This document shows positions 7,473 to 16,207 of a stretch of DNA of 45,401 nt, one piece after another. Position 1 is the first letter of the stretch, and each line of letters begins with the position of its first letter. Made by a program: the position numbers and the translations under genes. The stretch comes from an uncultured Lachnospiraceae bacterium. Lineage in GTDB: Bacteria > Bacillota > Clostridia > Lachnospirales > Lachnospiraceae. The stretch spans positions 1-45,401 of the forward strand of contig CAJUHR010000027.1 of NCBI GenBank assembly GCA_910586255.1, read 5' to 3'. Below the pieces are notes generated by a model. The model saw only the letters and a program-made list of their open reading frames with translations. It searched no databases and was not told the DNA's origin.

Positions 7473-7790
7473 ATGAAAGAGGACAAACGGGAATATGTTC
7501 ATTGGGAAATGATCGGGCAGGAGGTTCCTTTGTCCGAGCTGGTGGGAAGCCCTGTCCTGATGGCAGATGAATCCCGGGGAGATACCGGATATGATGAGGA
7601 ACGGGAGGGAAATTCCCATTATCTGTGGACCTTTTACCGGTTTGCCACCAAAAAGGGCTATGTGGATCTGCGCTTTTTGGGTACCAGCAATGGCTTCTAC
7701 TCAGAGGAAATGACATTTGTGCGTTTGCCGGAGGGCTATTCATGGGAGTTTGGCTGGGCCGTCAGCGAGGTGGAATATGGATTTAAGTAG
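7473..7790 (+). CDS. DUF7448-like protein with internal deletion, 105 aa
   Basis: This is a shortened paralog of the 149-aa product at 8832-9281. The segments VPLSELVG and PVLMADES, then LWTFYRFATKKGYVDLRFLGTSNGFYSEE, match the longer protein closely. The 51 residues between SELVG and the P-[IV]-LMADE block are missing in frame, including the CCE-containing core of the fold. Start ATG 7473 has GAGGAA upstream; a longer TTG-started frame would begin inside the promoter. The product may be misfolded or may be a minimal variant. Its last 14 bases overlap the start of the next gene (7777), so the two are translationally coupled like the intact pair at 8832-10219. Confidence 0.6.
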   Translation: MKEDKREYVHWEMIGQEVPLSELVGSPVLMADESRGDTGYDEEREGNSHYLWTFYRFATKKGYVDLRFLGTSNGFYSEEMTFVRLPEGYSWEFGWAVSEVEYGFK

Positions 7791-8762
7791 AATCATACTT
7801 TGCGGACATTGGGGATTTCATTTGGAGGAAGCCGGTGAGGATAAACAGGTAGTAAATAAACGGGTAGTAATGAGAATCCGCGGCATAAGGGCAGACGGAG
7901 GCTGGATCATATCTTCTCCGGTGACAGAGATTCATATCATGGATTTTGGCCTGGAGGCGTGGACGGAAAATTCCGATGAAATCTATGGACTCCGGGTTCC
8001 CGGATATGGATGGTGGAGTCTGGAACGGTTTGGCCTGTGGGGAACAGAGAGGGAGAAATGGGCGAATCTGGCAGAAGGGCTCCCCGGAAAGCTTCAGGTA
8101 TTTGCCTGGATGTGGCAAGATCCGCTGTGCGGATATATCGAGGATTGGGAGTGGGCCGGAGAAAATATCAGGAAAGCAAATGAGTGGAAGAACCGTCACA
8201 AAATAGAGACAGACAGCGACAGCCTTTGTGCCATTGCCCTGTGCCTTAAGAAGGCGGGCCAGACCAGGGGGGGAGACAGAACAGAGAATGCCCCGGGATT
8301 CTCCATCCCTCAGATATTTTTCTCTGCTTTCATGAAGATCAGACCGTATTTTTTGAAAATTGGTTTAGCTGGCAGAAACGTAAAGTATGGGGATATGCCA
8401 GTGTGGTAATCGGGGAGGAAAAGGGGGCGGTGATCTGTGCCCGTTCCCGCTGGATGATTCCCCATTCTCTGGAGATTTTGGATATTGCCGTATTCTACCG
8501 GATTTTGGGAGAGGATCAGATTAAACTGGAAAAGGCTGTTTACCGGCAGATGGATTGGGAAGGGACAATTCAGGCGGACGGGGAGGGGAGGACTAGCAGG
8601 CGATATATTTATATTTGTAATGCAGGCGAACATTCTCTGTTTGCCGGAGGCCTGATTGAAAAGACGGAGTTATTCGGAAATTATTTTGCAAAGGTGAAGT
8701 TGGAGGAAGCAAAAAAAGGGGTGGAAGGAAATGAATGGAACGGGACGGATTTCCATGAATGA
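7777..8762 (+). pseudogene. Frameshifted paralog of the 9278-10219 gene
   Basis: Starting at ATG 7777, the frame resembles the 313-aa protein at 9278-10219 (LEEAGEDKQ; SSPVTEIHI; LAEGLPGKLQVFAWMWQDP) up to a run of seven G at 8267-8273. It then goes out of register and stops at 8409. One base back, the continuing frame reads DIFLCFHEDQTVFFEN and later YIYICNAGEHSLFAGG, matching the C-terminal half of the paralog, to the stop at 8762. One extra G would restore a 328-codon gene. Possible explanations are a real pseudogene, a phase-variable or programmed frameshift site, or a homopolymer sequencing error. It overlaps the truncated DUF7448-like gene by 14 bases, as the intact pair overlaps by 4. 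Confidence 0.7.
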
Positions 8763-8835
8763 CTGGAAGCTGATCCTGGAGGAGGCAGAGGAGAGCTTTG
8801 GGGAGAAGAGAGATAAGGACAGGGATGAGTTATGA
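8731..8835 (+). pseudogene. 34-codon N-terminal stub of the 313-aa family
   Basis: A short frame (ATG 8731, stop 8833-8835) with GGAAGGAA upstream encodes MNGTGRISMNDWKLILEEAE and 14 further residues. It resembles the start of the protein at 9278 (MTGENMGICLEDWKVRLEEG). It is broken off at the junction between the two module copies and overlaps the next start by ATGA. It looks like the remains of a third copy lost during tandem duplication, or the edge of the duplication. Confidence 0.4.
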
Positions 8836-9281
8836 GAGACGAGACGGATTATAATGCGGAGGCATATTACTGGCGGGTTCCTCTGTCAGAGCTGGTAGGC
8901 AAAACCATTGTCAGGATGGAACAGGTCAATGATTGGAGTGAACTGCGATTTTTCTGCTCTGATGGCACGGTTTATGCTCTGTTTCATATTCGGGAATGTT
9001 GCGAAAACGTGTATCTGGAGGATGTGAACGGAGAACTTTCCTGGCTTTTGGACACGCCGATTCTCATGGCCGATGAGGCTGAGGGGGAGACGGGAACCGA
9101 GGAGGAGTATGGTACAAGGTATCGGTGGACCTTCTACCGCTTTGCTACCAGAAAGGGCTATGTGGATCTGCGTTTTCTTGGGCTTAGCAACGGGTATTAT
9201 TCGGAGAAGATGGATTTTATACGCATCCCTGAAAAAGCCGTGACAAAGCAGGGGTGGATCCGGGGGAAGGAGTGGGAATGA
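8832..9281 (+). CDS. DUF7448-like protein, 149 aa
   Basis: The order of motifs fits the DUF7448-like family as I remember it: VPLSELVGKTIVRMEQ (residues 14-29), a DGTVYALFH strand, RECCENVYLEDVNGEL with the double cysteine near residue 57, PILMADE, and the C-terminal WTFYRFATRKGYVDLRFLG then SNGYYSE block. Function is not known; members occur in phage and accessory loci. It is intact, unlike the upstream paralog at 7473-7790. It overlaps the following gene by ATGA (9278-9281), implying coupled translation and a functional partnership with the 313-aa protein. Confidence 0.75.
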   Translation: MRDETDYNAEAYYWRVPLSELVGKTIVRMEQVNDWSELRFFCSDGTVYALFHIRECCENVYLEDVNGELSWLLDTPILMADEAEGETGTEEEYGTRYRWTFYRFATRKGYVDLRFLGLSNGYYSEKMDFIRIPEKAVTKQGWIRGKEWE

Positions 9282-10219
9282 CAGGGGAGAATATGGGAAT
9301 CTGTCTGGAGGACTGGAAGGTCCGTCTGGAGGAGGGAAGGGAAGAAAATCAGGTGACAATGCGGATCACTGGCCGGGATAAGCTGGAAAACTGGATTCGT
9401 TCATCGCCAGTAAGGCAGGTTTGCCTGAACTTCTACGGATGGCAGGTGTTGACGGAGGATCCGGGGGAAAGGTATCTTTTGCGGCCGGACAATGAACGGA
9501 TCCGGGGAGAGCGGGGACTGTGGGGAAAACAGAGAGAAGGCTGGTCGGCTCTGGCAGAAAGGCTTCCTGAGGAGCTTGAAATTTTTGCTCGTCTGTGGGA
9601 GGATCCGCCAGGACTTTATCTGGGGGATCCGCAGGAGGATCGGAAGCGTCTGGCAGACTGGAGCAGACGCTATAAGATTCAGAAGGATTTTCAGTCTCTG
9701 TACCTTTATGTAATTTGTGTGGACAAAATCCGGCGGGATCGGGGGTGGAGTAACCGCCAACGGCAATATCAGAAGGAGCGGATGAAAGACGGCGGTTTTT
9801 TCCTGTGCCTCAATGGGGATCGTGCTTATTGCTGTGAAATGCTTTATACAAATTCCAGGGATATCTATACGGAGTGGAAGTATATTTCCCAGGAGATCAC
9901 TGCAGACGGCCCGGGTCAAATCCATCTCAGGGCAAGCTGCGAGTATCTTGGATTTCCCAGAAAAAGCTATATGGTGATTTCTTATAAGGTGCCAAGGGAG
10001 GACCATATAGAACTGACAGGGACATCCTGCCGGCTTGAGCTGCTTGACAAGGTCTGTAATTACCAGAAGCCGGGGGAGAAACGGCTTTCTGACTGGTTTT
10101 TGGACAGGGAGCTTTGCCTTTGCAATACCGGGGAGAGCACTTTGTATTTGAGCGGGATTGCCGGGGAACAGGTGCTGAAGCCGGGAGCCGAGATATGGCT
10201 TCAAATGGATGAAGGATGA
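9278..10219 (+). CDS. Hypothetical 313-aa partner of the DUF7448-like protein
   Basis: Unrecognised soluble protein. The frame extends upstream to 9254, but AAGGAG (9267-9272) and the ATGA overlap mark ATG 9278 as the start. The N-terminal 20 residues (LEDWKVRLEEG) and the SSPVRQVCLNFYG block recur in the frameshifted copy at 7777-8762 and, for the N-terminus, in the stub at 8731. The second half is beta-rich with several cysteines (YCCEM, CEYLGF, LCLCNTGEST). It is always coupled to a DUF7448-like gene here, so the pair behaves as a module that has been tandemly duplicated. Confidence 0.7.
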   Translation: MTGENMGICLEDWKVRLEEGREENQVTMRITGRDKLENWIRSSPVRQVCLNFYGWQVLTEDPGERYLLRPDNERIRGERGLWGKQREGWSALAERLPEELEIFARLWEDPPGLYLGDPQEDRKRLADWSRRYKIQKDFQSLYLYVICVDKIRRDRGWSNRQRQYQKERMKDGGFFLCLNGDRAYCCEMLYTNSRDIYTEWKYISQEITADGPGQIHLRASCEYLGFPRKSYMVISYKVPREDHIELTGTSCRLELLDKVCNYQKPGEKRLSDWFLDRELCLCNTGESTLYLSGIAGEQVLKPGAEIWLQMDEG

Positions 10220-10233
10220 AGGAGGGATGAGTA

Positions 10234-10977
10234 ATGATTTTTGTCACCGGCGACTGCCATGGAGATTATAAACGGTTTTCTGTCAGATCATTTCCCCAGC
10301 AGCAGGAGATGGACCGGAGGGATCTGGTGATTATTGCAGGGGATTTCGGATACTGGGATCATTCCACAGAGCAGGAGTACTGGATGAAATGGCTGGCAGA
10401 CAAGGATTTTACCATTGCCTTTGTGGACGGCAACCATGAGAATTATGATATGCTGGCGGAGCTTCCGGTGGAGTGCTGGAAGGGGGGAAAGGTTCAGTTT
10501 ATCCGGGAAAATGTGATTCATCTGATGCGGGGACAGATGTACCGGATTCAGGGAAAGCGGTTTTTCACTTTTGGCGGGGCCCGCTCCCACGATATCCGTG
10601 ACGGGATATTGGAGGCGGATGACCCGAAGCTTCGGAGGAAGGTGCAGGTCTTGGAGAGGGACGGGGCCCTGTACCGGATTAACCATCTGTCCTGGTGGAA
10701 GGAGGAGATGCCGGGGCAGGAGGAATATGAGGAGGGGCGGCGGACTATGGAGGAGAATGAATGGACGTGTGACTATGTGATCAGCCATTGTGCTCCCTCC
10801 AGCGTTCAGGCATTGTTTTCCTTAGGAGAGTATAAGCCGGATGAGCTGACCGGATATCTGGAAGAGCTTCGCAGTCGGTGCCGGTATAATCACTGGTTTT
10901 TCGGCCATTATCACAGGGATGAACCGGTGGATGAGAAGCATGACATTCTGTATCATCGGGTTTTGCGGGTTGTATAG
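10234..10977 (+). CDS. Calcineurin-like metallophosphoesterase, 247 aa
   Basis: Contains the complete calcineurin-like set of metal ligands: GDCHGD (D7, H9), GDFGYW (D37), DGNHEN (N67, H68), an ISHCAP histidine near 185 and GHYHRD near 226. Members bind two metal ions and hydrolyse phosphoesters; the substrate (protein, nucleotide or small molecule) cannot be read from sequence. No signal peptide, so cytosolic. The start follows GGAGGGATGAG 14 bases after the 313-aa gene. The next gene is a second, different member of the fold 16 bases downstream. Family certain, substrate unknown. Confidence 0.9.
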   Translation: MIFVTGDCHGDYKRFSVRSFPQQQEMDRRDLVIIAGDFGYWDHSTEQEYWMKWLADKDFTIAFVDGNHENYDMLAELPVECWKGGKVQFIRENVIHLMRGQMYRIQGKRFFTFGGARSHDIRDGILEADDPKLRRKVQVLERDGALYRINHLSWWKEEMPGQEEYEEGRRTMEENEWTCDYVISHCAPSSVQALFSLGEYKPDELTGYLEELRSRCRYNHWFFGHYHRDEPVDEKHDILYHRVLRVV

Positions 10978-10993
10978 GGAAGGGGAATTGCCA

Positions 10994-11545
10994 ATGATTT
11001 TTTATACATCGGATCTGCATTTCGGACATCAGAATGTGATCCGTTTTGACAATCGCCCCTTTGATACGGTATCGGAGATGGATTACACGCTGATCCGGCT
11101 CTGGAACAGCCGGGTCAGGGAGGAGGATACGGTCTATATTGCGGGGGATTTTGCATACAGGAACGAAAGGCCGGCGGAATGGTATCTGCGGCAGCTTCCG
11201 GGAAAAAAGCATTTGATTGTGGGCAACCATGACAGTAAGCTGTTGGATAATCCGGCTGCTGCCGGCTATTTTGAGTCTATTGAAAAGATGGCACATGTCA
11301 TGGATGGAAAGACTCACATCTGCCTGTGTCATTATCCCATATGCGAATGGAACGGATACTGGAAGGGGCATTTGCACATTTACGGCCATATCCACAATCG
11401 GAGAGAGGACACCTTTCAGATTATGCGCCATCGGGAGGGAGCCTTAAACGCGGGGTGTATGATCAACCATTATATGCCGGTTCCCTTAAATGAGCTGATG
11501 AAAAATAATCAGGAGTTTAAAGCACAGGACCAAAGTAAACAGTGA
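10994..11545 (+). CDS. Calcineurin-like phosphoesterase, 183 aa
   Basis: A compact metallophosphoesterase with SDLHFGH (D7, H9), AGDFAY (D52), GNHD (N78, H79), CHYP and GHIH motifs. It belongs to the short type often found in phages and mobile regions that starts with IFYTSDLHFGH. An upstream in-frame ATG at 10919 would overlap the previous gene by about 60 bases; the AGGGGAATTG site supports ATG 10994. It is the last gene of the block and is followed by a strong bidirectional terminator. Confidence 0.9.
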   Translation: MIFYTSDLHFGHQNVIRFDNRPFDTVSEMDYTLIRLWNSRVREEDTVYIAGDFAYRNERPAEWYLRQLPGKKHLIVGNHDSKLLDNPAAAGYFESIEKMAHVMDGKTHICLCHYPICEWNGYWKGHLHIYGHIHNRREDTFQIMRHREGALNAGCMINHYMPVPLNELMKNNQEFKAQDQSKQ

Positions 11546-11551
11546 TAAAAA

Positions 11552-11580
11552 TCCCCCGCGTCAAAAGACGCGGGGATTAA
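11552..11580. terminator. Bidirectional intrinsic terminator
   Basis: CCCCGCGTC (11554-11562), loop AAAA, GACGCGGGG (11567-11575). A T-rich tract follows on the plus strand (attaatttt) and a TTTTT run on the minus strand. It serves the phosphoesterase operon and the convergent ABC exporter genes. Confidence 0.9.
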
Positions 11581-11596
11581 TTTTCCCAGTTCCACA

Positions 11597-13345
11597 TTAA
11601 TGGGCAAACTGACTGTTATAAAGCTGGGCATAAAAGCCCTGATTCGCCAAAAGCGTCTCGTGATTTCCCTGCTCGATAATATGGCCGTCCTTCATTACCA
11701 GAATCACATCCGCCTCCCGGATGGTTGAGAGCCGGTGGGCCACAATAAAGCTGGTGCGGCCCTGCATCATGGTGGCAAAGGCCTTCTGAATCCGGATCTC
11801 TGTGCGGGTATCAATGGAGGAGGTGGCCTCATCAAGAATCAGCATGGGCGGCAGGCACAGCATCACCCGGGCAATACACAGAAGCTGCTTCTGTCCCTGG
11901 GACAGATTGCCGCCATCCTCGGAGATCACCGTGTCATATCCCTGGGGCATCCGCTTGATAAAGCTGTGGGCATGGGCATCCCCGGCTGCCTGTATGATCT
12001 CCTCTAAAGAAGCCTCCGGCTTTCCGTAGGCAATGTTTTCACGGATGGTTCCCGACTTTAACCAGGTCTCCTGCAAAACCATGCCGTAGCTGGCCCTAAG
12101 GCTTTCTCGGGTCACATGGCGGATATCTCTGCCGGCAACCCGGATTGATCCTCCGTCCACATCATAAAACCGCATGAGAAGATTGATCAGAGTGGTCTTG
12201 CCGCAGCCGGTGGGTCCCACGATGGCAATCCGCTGGCCCGGCTTCACATCCAGGTTCAGATGCTCGATCAGCGGCACCTGGGGATTGTAGGCAAAGGATA
12301 CATCCGAGAGCGTCACGCTGCCGTCAACGGATGTGAGGTTTTCTCCTCCGTCATCGGGGGAAATAGGCGGCTCATCCATCAGCTCAAACACCCGGGACGC
12401 ACAGGCCAGCGCATTTTGAAGCTCTGTGACCACCCCGGAAATCTCATTAAAGGGCTTTGTATACTGGTTGGCATAGCTCAAAAAAATCGACAGCTGGCCC
12501 ACGCTTAAAAGCCCGCGGATGGCCGCGCAGGCGCCCACCACTCCCACGCTGGCATACACCACGCTGTTGACAAACCGGGTGGAGGGATTGGTGATGGAGG
12601 AAAAGAAGATAGCCCGCAGGCTGCAGGCGCGAAGCCTCTCATTGATCTCCTCAAAACGCTTCTGTGCCTCATCCTCATAACCGAATGCCTGAACTACCTT
12701 CTGACTGCCAATCATCTCATCCACTAAGGAGGTCAGCTCGCCCCGGGTCCTTGACTGGAGCTGGAACATGGCAAAGGTCTTTTTGGCAATGTAGCTGGCC
12801 ACAAAAAGGGACAGAGGCGTCACAAGGACCACCACCACCGTGATGAGAGGATTGACCACAATCATAAACCCCAGAGTTCCCAAAATAGTGAGAACCCCTG
12901 TAAAGAGTTGAGTAAAGCCCATCAAAAGGCCCTCTGAAAACTGGTCGATATCTGCAATGATCCGGCTGATCGTGTCCCCGTAGGGATGGGAATCAATATA
13001 TTTTAACGGCAAAACCTCCAGATGGTTAAAGGCTCTGGTTCGGATGTCCTCCACCACATGATAGGTGATCCGGTTGTTGATATGATTCATGAGCCATTGG
13101 GCGAAGGCAGTGATAAAGACCACTGCAGCGATCTGCCTTAAGATGGCAAGAAGTCCCTCAAAGTCCACATTTTTCGGGCCAAGAATCAAATCCACACCCT
13201 TGCCCACAAGAATCGGCGCATAGAGAGTGGTGGCAACGGTCACTGCCGCTAAGGCCAGGGACAAAAAAACCAGCCATTTATATACGCCGATATAATTCAA
13301 GATCCGCCGCAGAGTGGATCTGTGCTGTTTTAATTGGTTTTTCAT
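11597..13345 (-). CDS. ABC exporter half-transporter, catalytically complete subunit
   Basis: 582 aa: an N-terminal six-helix exporter-type membrane domain (about residues 20-310), then a nucleotide-binding domain with Walker A GPTGCGKTT (near 370), signature LSQGQKQ, Walker B MLILDEATSS with the catalytic Glu, and H-loop VAHRLSTI. AGGAGGTG precedes ATG 13345, and the upstream partner stops one base earlier (13347-13349), so the two are coupled. With the partner's degenerate site it should form a heterodimeric type IV exporter of the BmrCD/LmrCD/TM287-288 class. The substrate could be a drug, lipid or peptide. No dedicated peptide-cleavage domain is present. Confidence 0.92.
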   Translation of the reverse strand: MKNQLKQHRSTLRRILNYIGVYKWLVFLSLALAAVTVATTLYAPILVGKGVDLILGPKNVDFEGLLAILRQIAAVVFITAFAQWLMNHINNRITYHVVEDIRTRAFNHLEVLPLKYIDSHPYGDTISRIIADIDQFSEGLLMGFTQLFTGVLTILGTLGFMIVVNPLITVVVVLVTPLSLFVASYIAKKTFAMFQLQSRTRGELTSLVDEMIGSQKVVQAFGYEDEAQKRFEEINERLRACSLRAIFFSSITNPSTRFVNSVVYASVGVVGACAAIRGLLSVGQLSIFLSYANQYTKPFNEISGVVTELQNALACASRVFELMDEPPISPDDGGENLTSVDGSVTLSDVSFAYNPQVPLIEHLNLDVKPGQRIAIVGPTGCGKTTLINLLMRFYDVDGGSIRVAGRDIRHVTRESLRASYGMVLQETWLKSGTIRENIAYGKPEASLEEIIQAAGDAHAHSFIKRMPQGYDTVISEDGGNLSQGQKQLLCIARVMLCLPPMLILDEATSSIDTRTEIRIQKAFATMMQGRTSFIVAHRLSTIREADVILVMKDGHIIEQGNHETLLANQGFYAQLYNSQFAH

Positions 13346-13346
13346 C

Positions 13347-15104
13347 TCACTGCACCTCCTCCTTGGAAAGCTGGGACAAGCAGATTTCCCGGTAAACATC
13401 ACAGCTCTTTAAAAGCTCCTGGTGTGTCCCGCGCCCGGCCAGACACCCGTCATCCAGCACCAGAATCTGATCTGCATTCCGGATGGTGGTGGCCCTCTGG
13501 GACACGATGAACACGGTCATCCCTTTCGTGCCCTCCCGGATGGCCTTTCTCAGGCTGGCGTCTGTGGCAAAGTCCAGGGCAGAGGCGCTGTCATCCATGA
13601 TCAGAATCTCCGGCTGCTTCACCAAAGCCCGGGCAATGGTCAGTCTTTGTCTTTGTCCTCCGGACAGATTCTTTCCGTTTTGGTCAATGGAAAGCTCCAG
13701 TCCCTTTTCCTTGCTGTCCACAAACTCTCTGGCCTGAGCCATGTCGAGAGCCTGATAGATCTCCTGATCGGTGGCGTCCTTTTTCCCCCACTGCATATTT
13801 TCCCGCAAAGTCCCCTTAAAGAGCACCGCCTTCTGAGGCACCATTCCGATCTTATGGCGCAGCTCCTCCAAAGGATACTCCCGCACATCCCGGCCGTCTA
13901 TGAGCACGGCGCCTTCGCTCACGTCATAGAACCGGGGAATCAGATTGACCAGGGAGGATTTTCCCGAGCCGGTGCCGCCAATGATGCCGATGGTCTGCCC
14001 GGCTTTTACAGAAAAGTCGATCCGGGTCAGGGAATTTTCCTTGGCTCCCTTATAAGCAAAATCCACCTGCCGGAAGGAAACCTTGTGGTGTGTTCCCGGC
14101 ACTGTCCCGGTCATTGGCTGTTTGGTCTGTGATTGTTTGGCGTCAGCCGGATCCGTAATGCTGCTCTTTTCTTCCAGAACCGTGCTTATCCGGTTGGCGC
14201 ATGCCAGCGCCTTGGAGATGGAAACGATCAGATTGGCCATCTTGATCAGCTCCACCAGAATCTGCGACATATAATTGACCAGAGCCACGGTCTCGCCCTG
14301 GGTGATGATCCCTGCATCTACCTGTTTTCCCGATATCCAAACCACTGCCACGATAGCAAGATTGATGATCACGTAGGTGATCGGGTTCATCAGAGCCGAT
14401 ATTTTCCCCACAAAAATCTGGAACCGGACCAGCTGGTCATTGGCTTCCCCGAATCGGTGGATCTCATCCTCCTGCCGGTTGAAGGCCCGGATAACCCGCG
14501 CTCCTGTCAGGTTCTCTCTGGTGGCCAGGGTCACCTGATCCAACTGCCTTTGTACCTTCTTGTACAAGGGCATGCTAAAGCCCATGATCCCGAACACCAC
14601 CACACTGAGGGCCGGAATGGCCACCACAAAAACCATAGCCGCCTTTACATTCACTGTAAAGGCCATGATCATGGCGCCGAACACAATAAAGGGAGAACGC
14701 AAGAGAAGCCGCAGAGCCAGGTTGAGTCCGGACTGGACCTGATTTACATCACTGGTCATCCGGGTGATCAGAGTGGCTGTGCCGATCGTATCCTGCTCAT
14801 TGTAGGAGAGGCGCCCGATATGGGCGAACAGATCATTGCGCAGATTTGTGCTAAAGCCCACCGCCGCCTTGGCGGCAAAATACTGAGCAGTCAGGGAACA
14901 GGCCAGGCCGATAAGCCCTAAAAGGACCAAAATTCCGCCCATTTTTAAAATATACGAGGCATCTTGGTTTTTAATCCCCACATCAATGATCTGGGCCATC
15001 ACCAAAGGCACAAAAAGCTCAAAGCTGGCCTCCAGCATTTTAAACAGCGGCCCCAATACACTTTCCAGCTTATAATCCTTTAAGTATTTTATCAATTTTC
15101 CCAT
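13347..15104 (-). CDS. ABC exporter half-transporter with degenerate ATP site
   Basis: 585 aa from ATG 15104, which has GGAGG five bases upstream; a longer frame reaching 15356 lacks a ribosome site and runs through the promoter. It has a six-helix exporter membrane domain followed by a nucleotide-binding domain: Walker A GGTGSGKSS, signature LSGGQRQR. Walker B reads ILIMDDSAS, with Asp where the catalytic Glu is expected, and the switch region reads VSQRATTI, with Gln in place of His. These two changes define the non-hydrolysing site of heterodimeric exporters, complementing the complete site in the downstream partner. First gene of the pair, with its own promoter and a hairpin-bearing leader. 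Confidence 0.92.
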   Translation of the reverse strand: MGKLIKYLKDYKLESVLGPLFKMLEASFELFVPLVMAQIIDVGIKNQDASYILKMGGILVLLGLIGLACSLTAQYFAAKAAVGFSTNLRNDLFAHIGRLSYNEQDTIGTATLITRMTSDVNQVQSGLNLALRLLLRSPFIVFGAMIMAFTVNVKAAMVFVVAIPALSVVVFGIMGFSMPLYKKVQRQLDQVTLATRENLTGARVIRAFNRQEDEIHRFGEANDQLVRFQIFVGKISALMNPITYVIINLAIVAVVWISGKQVDAGIITQGETVALVNYMSQILVELIKMANLIVSISKALACANRISTVLEEKSSITDPADAKQSQTKQPMTGTVPGTHHKVSFRQVDFAYKGAKENSLTRIDFSVKAGQTIGIIGGTGSGKSSLVNLIPRFYDVSEGAVLIDGRDVREYPLEELRHKIGMVPQKAVLFKGTLRENMQWGKKDATDQEIYQALDMAQAREFVDSKEKGLELSIDQNGKNLSGGQRQRLTIARALVKQPEILIMDDSASALDFATDASLRKAIREGTKGMTVFIVSQRATTIRNADQILVLDDGCLAGRGTHQELLKSCDVYREICLSQLSKEEVQ

Positions 15105-15126
15105 GATTTCCTCCAGGTTTCCTTTT

Positions 15127-15187
15127 AAGCAGCTTTTTCCACCGCTGCTTCCAAAAGATTGTAACATAATATCAATCGGACTGACAA
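15127..15187 (-). promoter_or_regulatory. Promoter and leader hairpin of ABC exporter operon
   Basis: On the minus strand TTGTCA (complement of 15182-15187), an 18-base spacer and TACAAT (15158-15163). Downstream, AAGCAGC (15127-15133) and GCTGCTT (15144-15150) form a 7-bp inverted repeat in the 5' leader, a possible repressor site or RNA hairpin. Confidence 0.6.
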
Positions 15188-15258
15188 GGGCTTTTTTGCC
15201 CATGAAAATGCTTCCGGGCACAGTCGAAAGGAGGTCAATGAAAAGTGCAGACCTGTAC

Positions 15259-15291
15259 AAAAAGGAGGTTAGCGCAAAGCGCAGACCTCCT
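15259..15291 (-). terminator. Terminator of the TauE/SafE unit
   Basis: Read on the minus strand: AGGAGGT and ACCTCCT (complements of 15285-15291 and 15263-15269) with an inner GCGC/GCGC, followed by TTTTT. It separates the permease unit from the ABC exporter promoter. The octamer GCAGACCT occurs at 15247 and 15281. Confidence 0.75.
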
Positions 15292-15316
15292 CTCTTGATT
15301 TGCATTGGCAGATTCT

Positions 15317-16162
15317 CTATCCCAGCCCCAGCTTCGTATAAATATTCCAACAGCAAAGCCCCATAATCACATAAATAAGGATCACAAACAGCTTATCCAC
15401 TGTGGAGGAGGGGATTTTTTTGTTGATTTTCTTTCCCACAATTCCACCATACACACCGCAGATCATCATTCCGATCATCATCACCCACAGTCCCGGATCC
15501 ACATCCTTATACAGCGCCTCCGGCACGCTTCCCTTTATAAAGGTAACGATCATGCTGGCGATCTGAGAAATCAGAATCATGTACAGGGAATTTTGCGCGG
15601 CGGTTTTTGTAGGCATGGAGAGGAAGAAATACAGTACAGCCAGATTCATCGGTCCGCCGCCGATTCCCACAAAGGAGGACAAAGTCCCCAGACCGAAGCC
15701 CAAAAGAACCAATACCGTGGGACTAGTCACATGAAGCGCCTTGATTTTTTTCTTATTTAAGGTATAAATCAGAGTGAGAAATACGGCTATCAGCAGCGCG
15801 ATCGCCTGATAACCGCCTACGACTTCCGGATTGGCGGAAGAATTTTTTATAATGTCATAAATATATTTTCCGATAACTCCGCCCAGCGCGGAACCGATGG
15901 CAAGCCAGGTTGTCAGATTCCAGTCAATCAGGTTATCGTTGCCGCCCTTTTTTGTATTGACAGCAGAGCTGAGAACGTTGTAGCTGGTCATGGAAATGAC
16001 CGTGCAGGTGGACAAAAATGTAATGGTGTTGACCGGAAGCACGCCCACTGCATCCAGGGCCGGTTTCATAAACACGCCGCCGCCTACCCCGCAGATTGCA
16101 CCTACCACTGAGGCCAGAATACTGACCGCAAAAAAGATAATAAAAGTCATCTCATTCCCCAT
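15317..16162 (-). CDS. TauE/SafE (TSUP) family membrane permease, 281 aa
   Basis: A polytopic membrane protein with about eight hydrophobic segments in two repeats, each carrying the family's glycine-rich signature (GAICGVGGGVFMKPAL near residue 22 and SSFVGIGGGPMNLAVL near 162). The family exports or imports small organosulfur or carboxylate anions such as sulfite or sulfoacetate; the substrate here is not readable. The ribosome site is weak, and ATG 16150 is an alternative start. It follows the C_GCAxxG_C_C gene by 45 bases on the same transcript. Both genes may relate to sulfur or redox handling, which is inference. Confidence 0.85.
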   Translation of the reverse strand: MGNEMTFIIFFAVSILASVVGAICGVGGGVFMKPALDAVGVLPVNTITFLSTCTVISMTSYNVLSSAVNTKKGGNDNLIDWNLTTWLAIGSALGGVIGKYIYDIIKNSSANPEVVGGYQAIALLIAVFLTLIYTLNKKKIKALHVTSPTVLVLLGFGLGTLSSFVGIGGGPMNLAVLYFFLSMPTKTAAQNSLYMILISQIASMIVTFIKGSVPEALYKDVDPGLWVMMIGMMICGVYGGIVGKKINKKIPSSTVDKLFVILIYVIMGLCCWNIYTKLGLG

Positions 16163-16207
16163 TCTTTCTGTGATTGCAATTGAATTCTCATCATAATTGT
16201 CTGCCGA

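Noticed and set aside
13422..14921. Long plus-strand frames opposite the ABC exporter genes
   Set aside because: They lack ribosome sites and lie antisense to clear ABC domains; they result from biased codon use.
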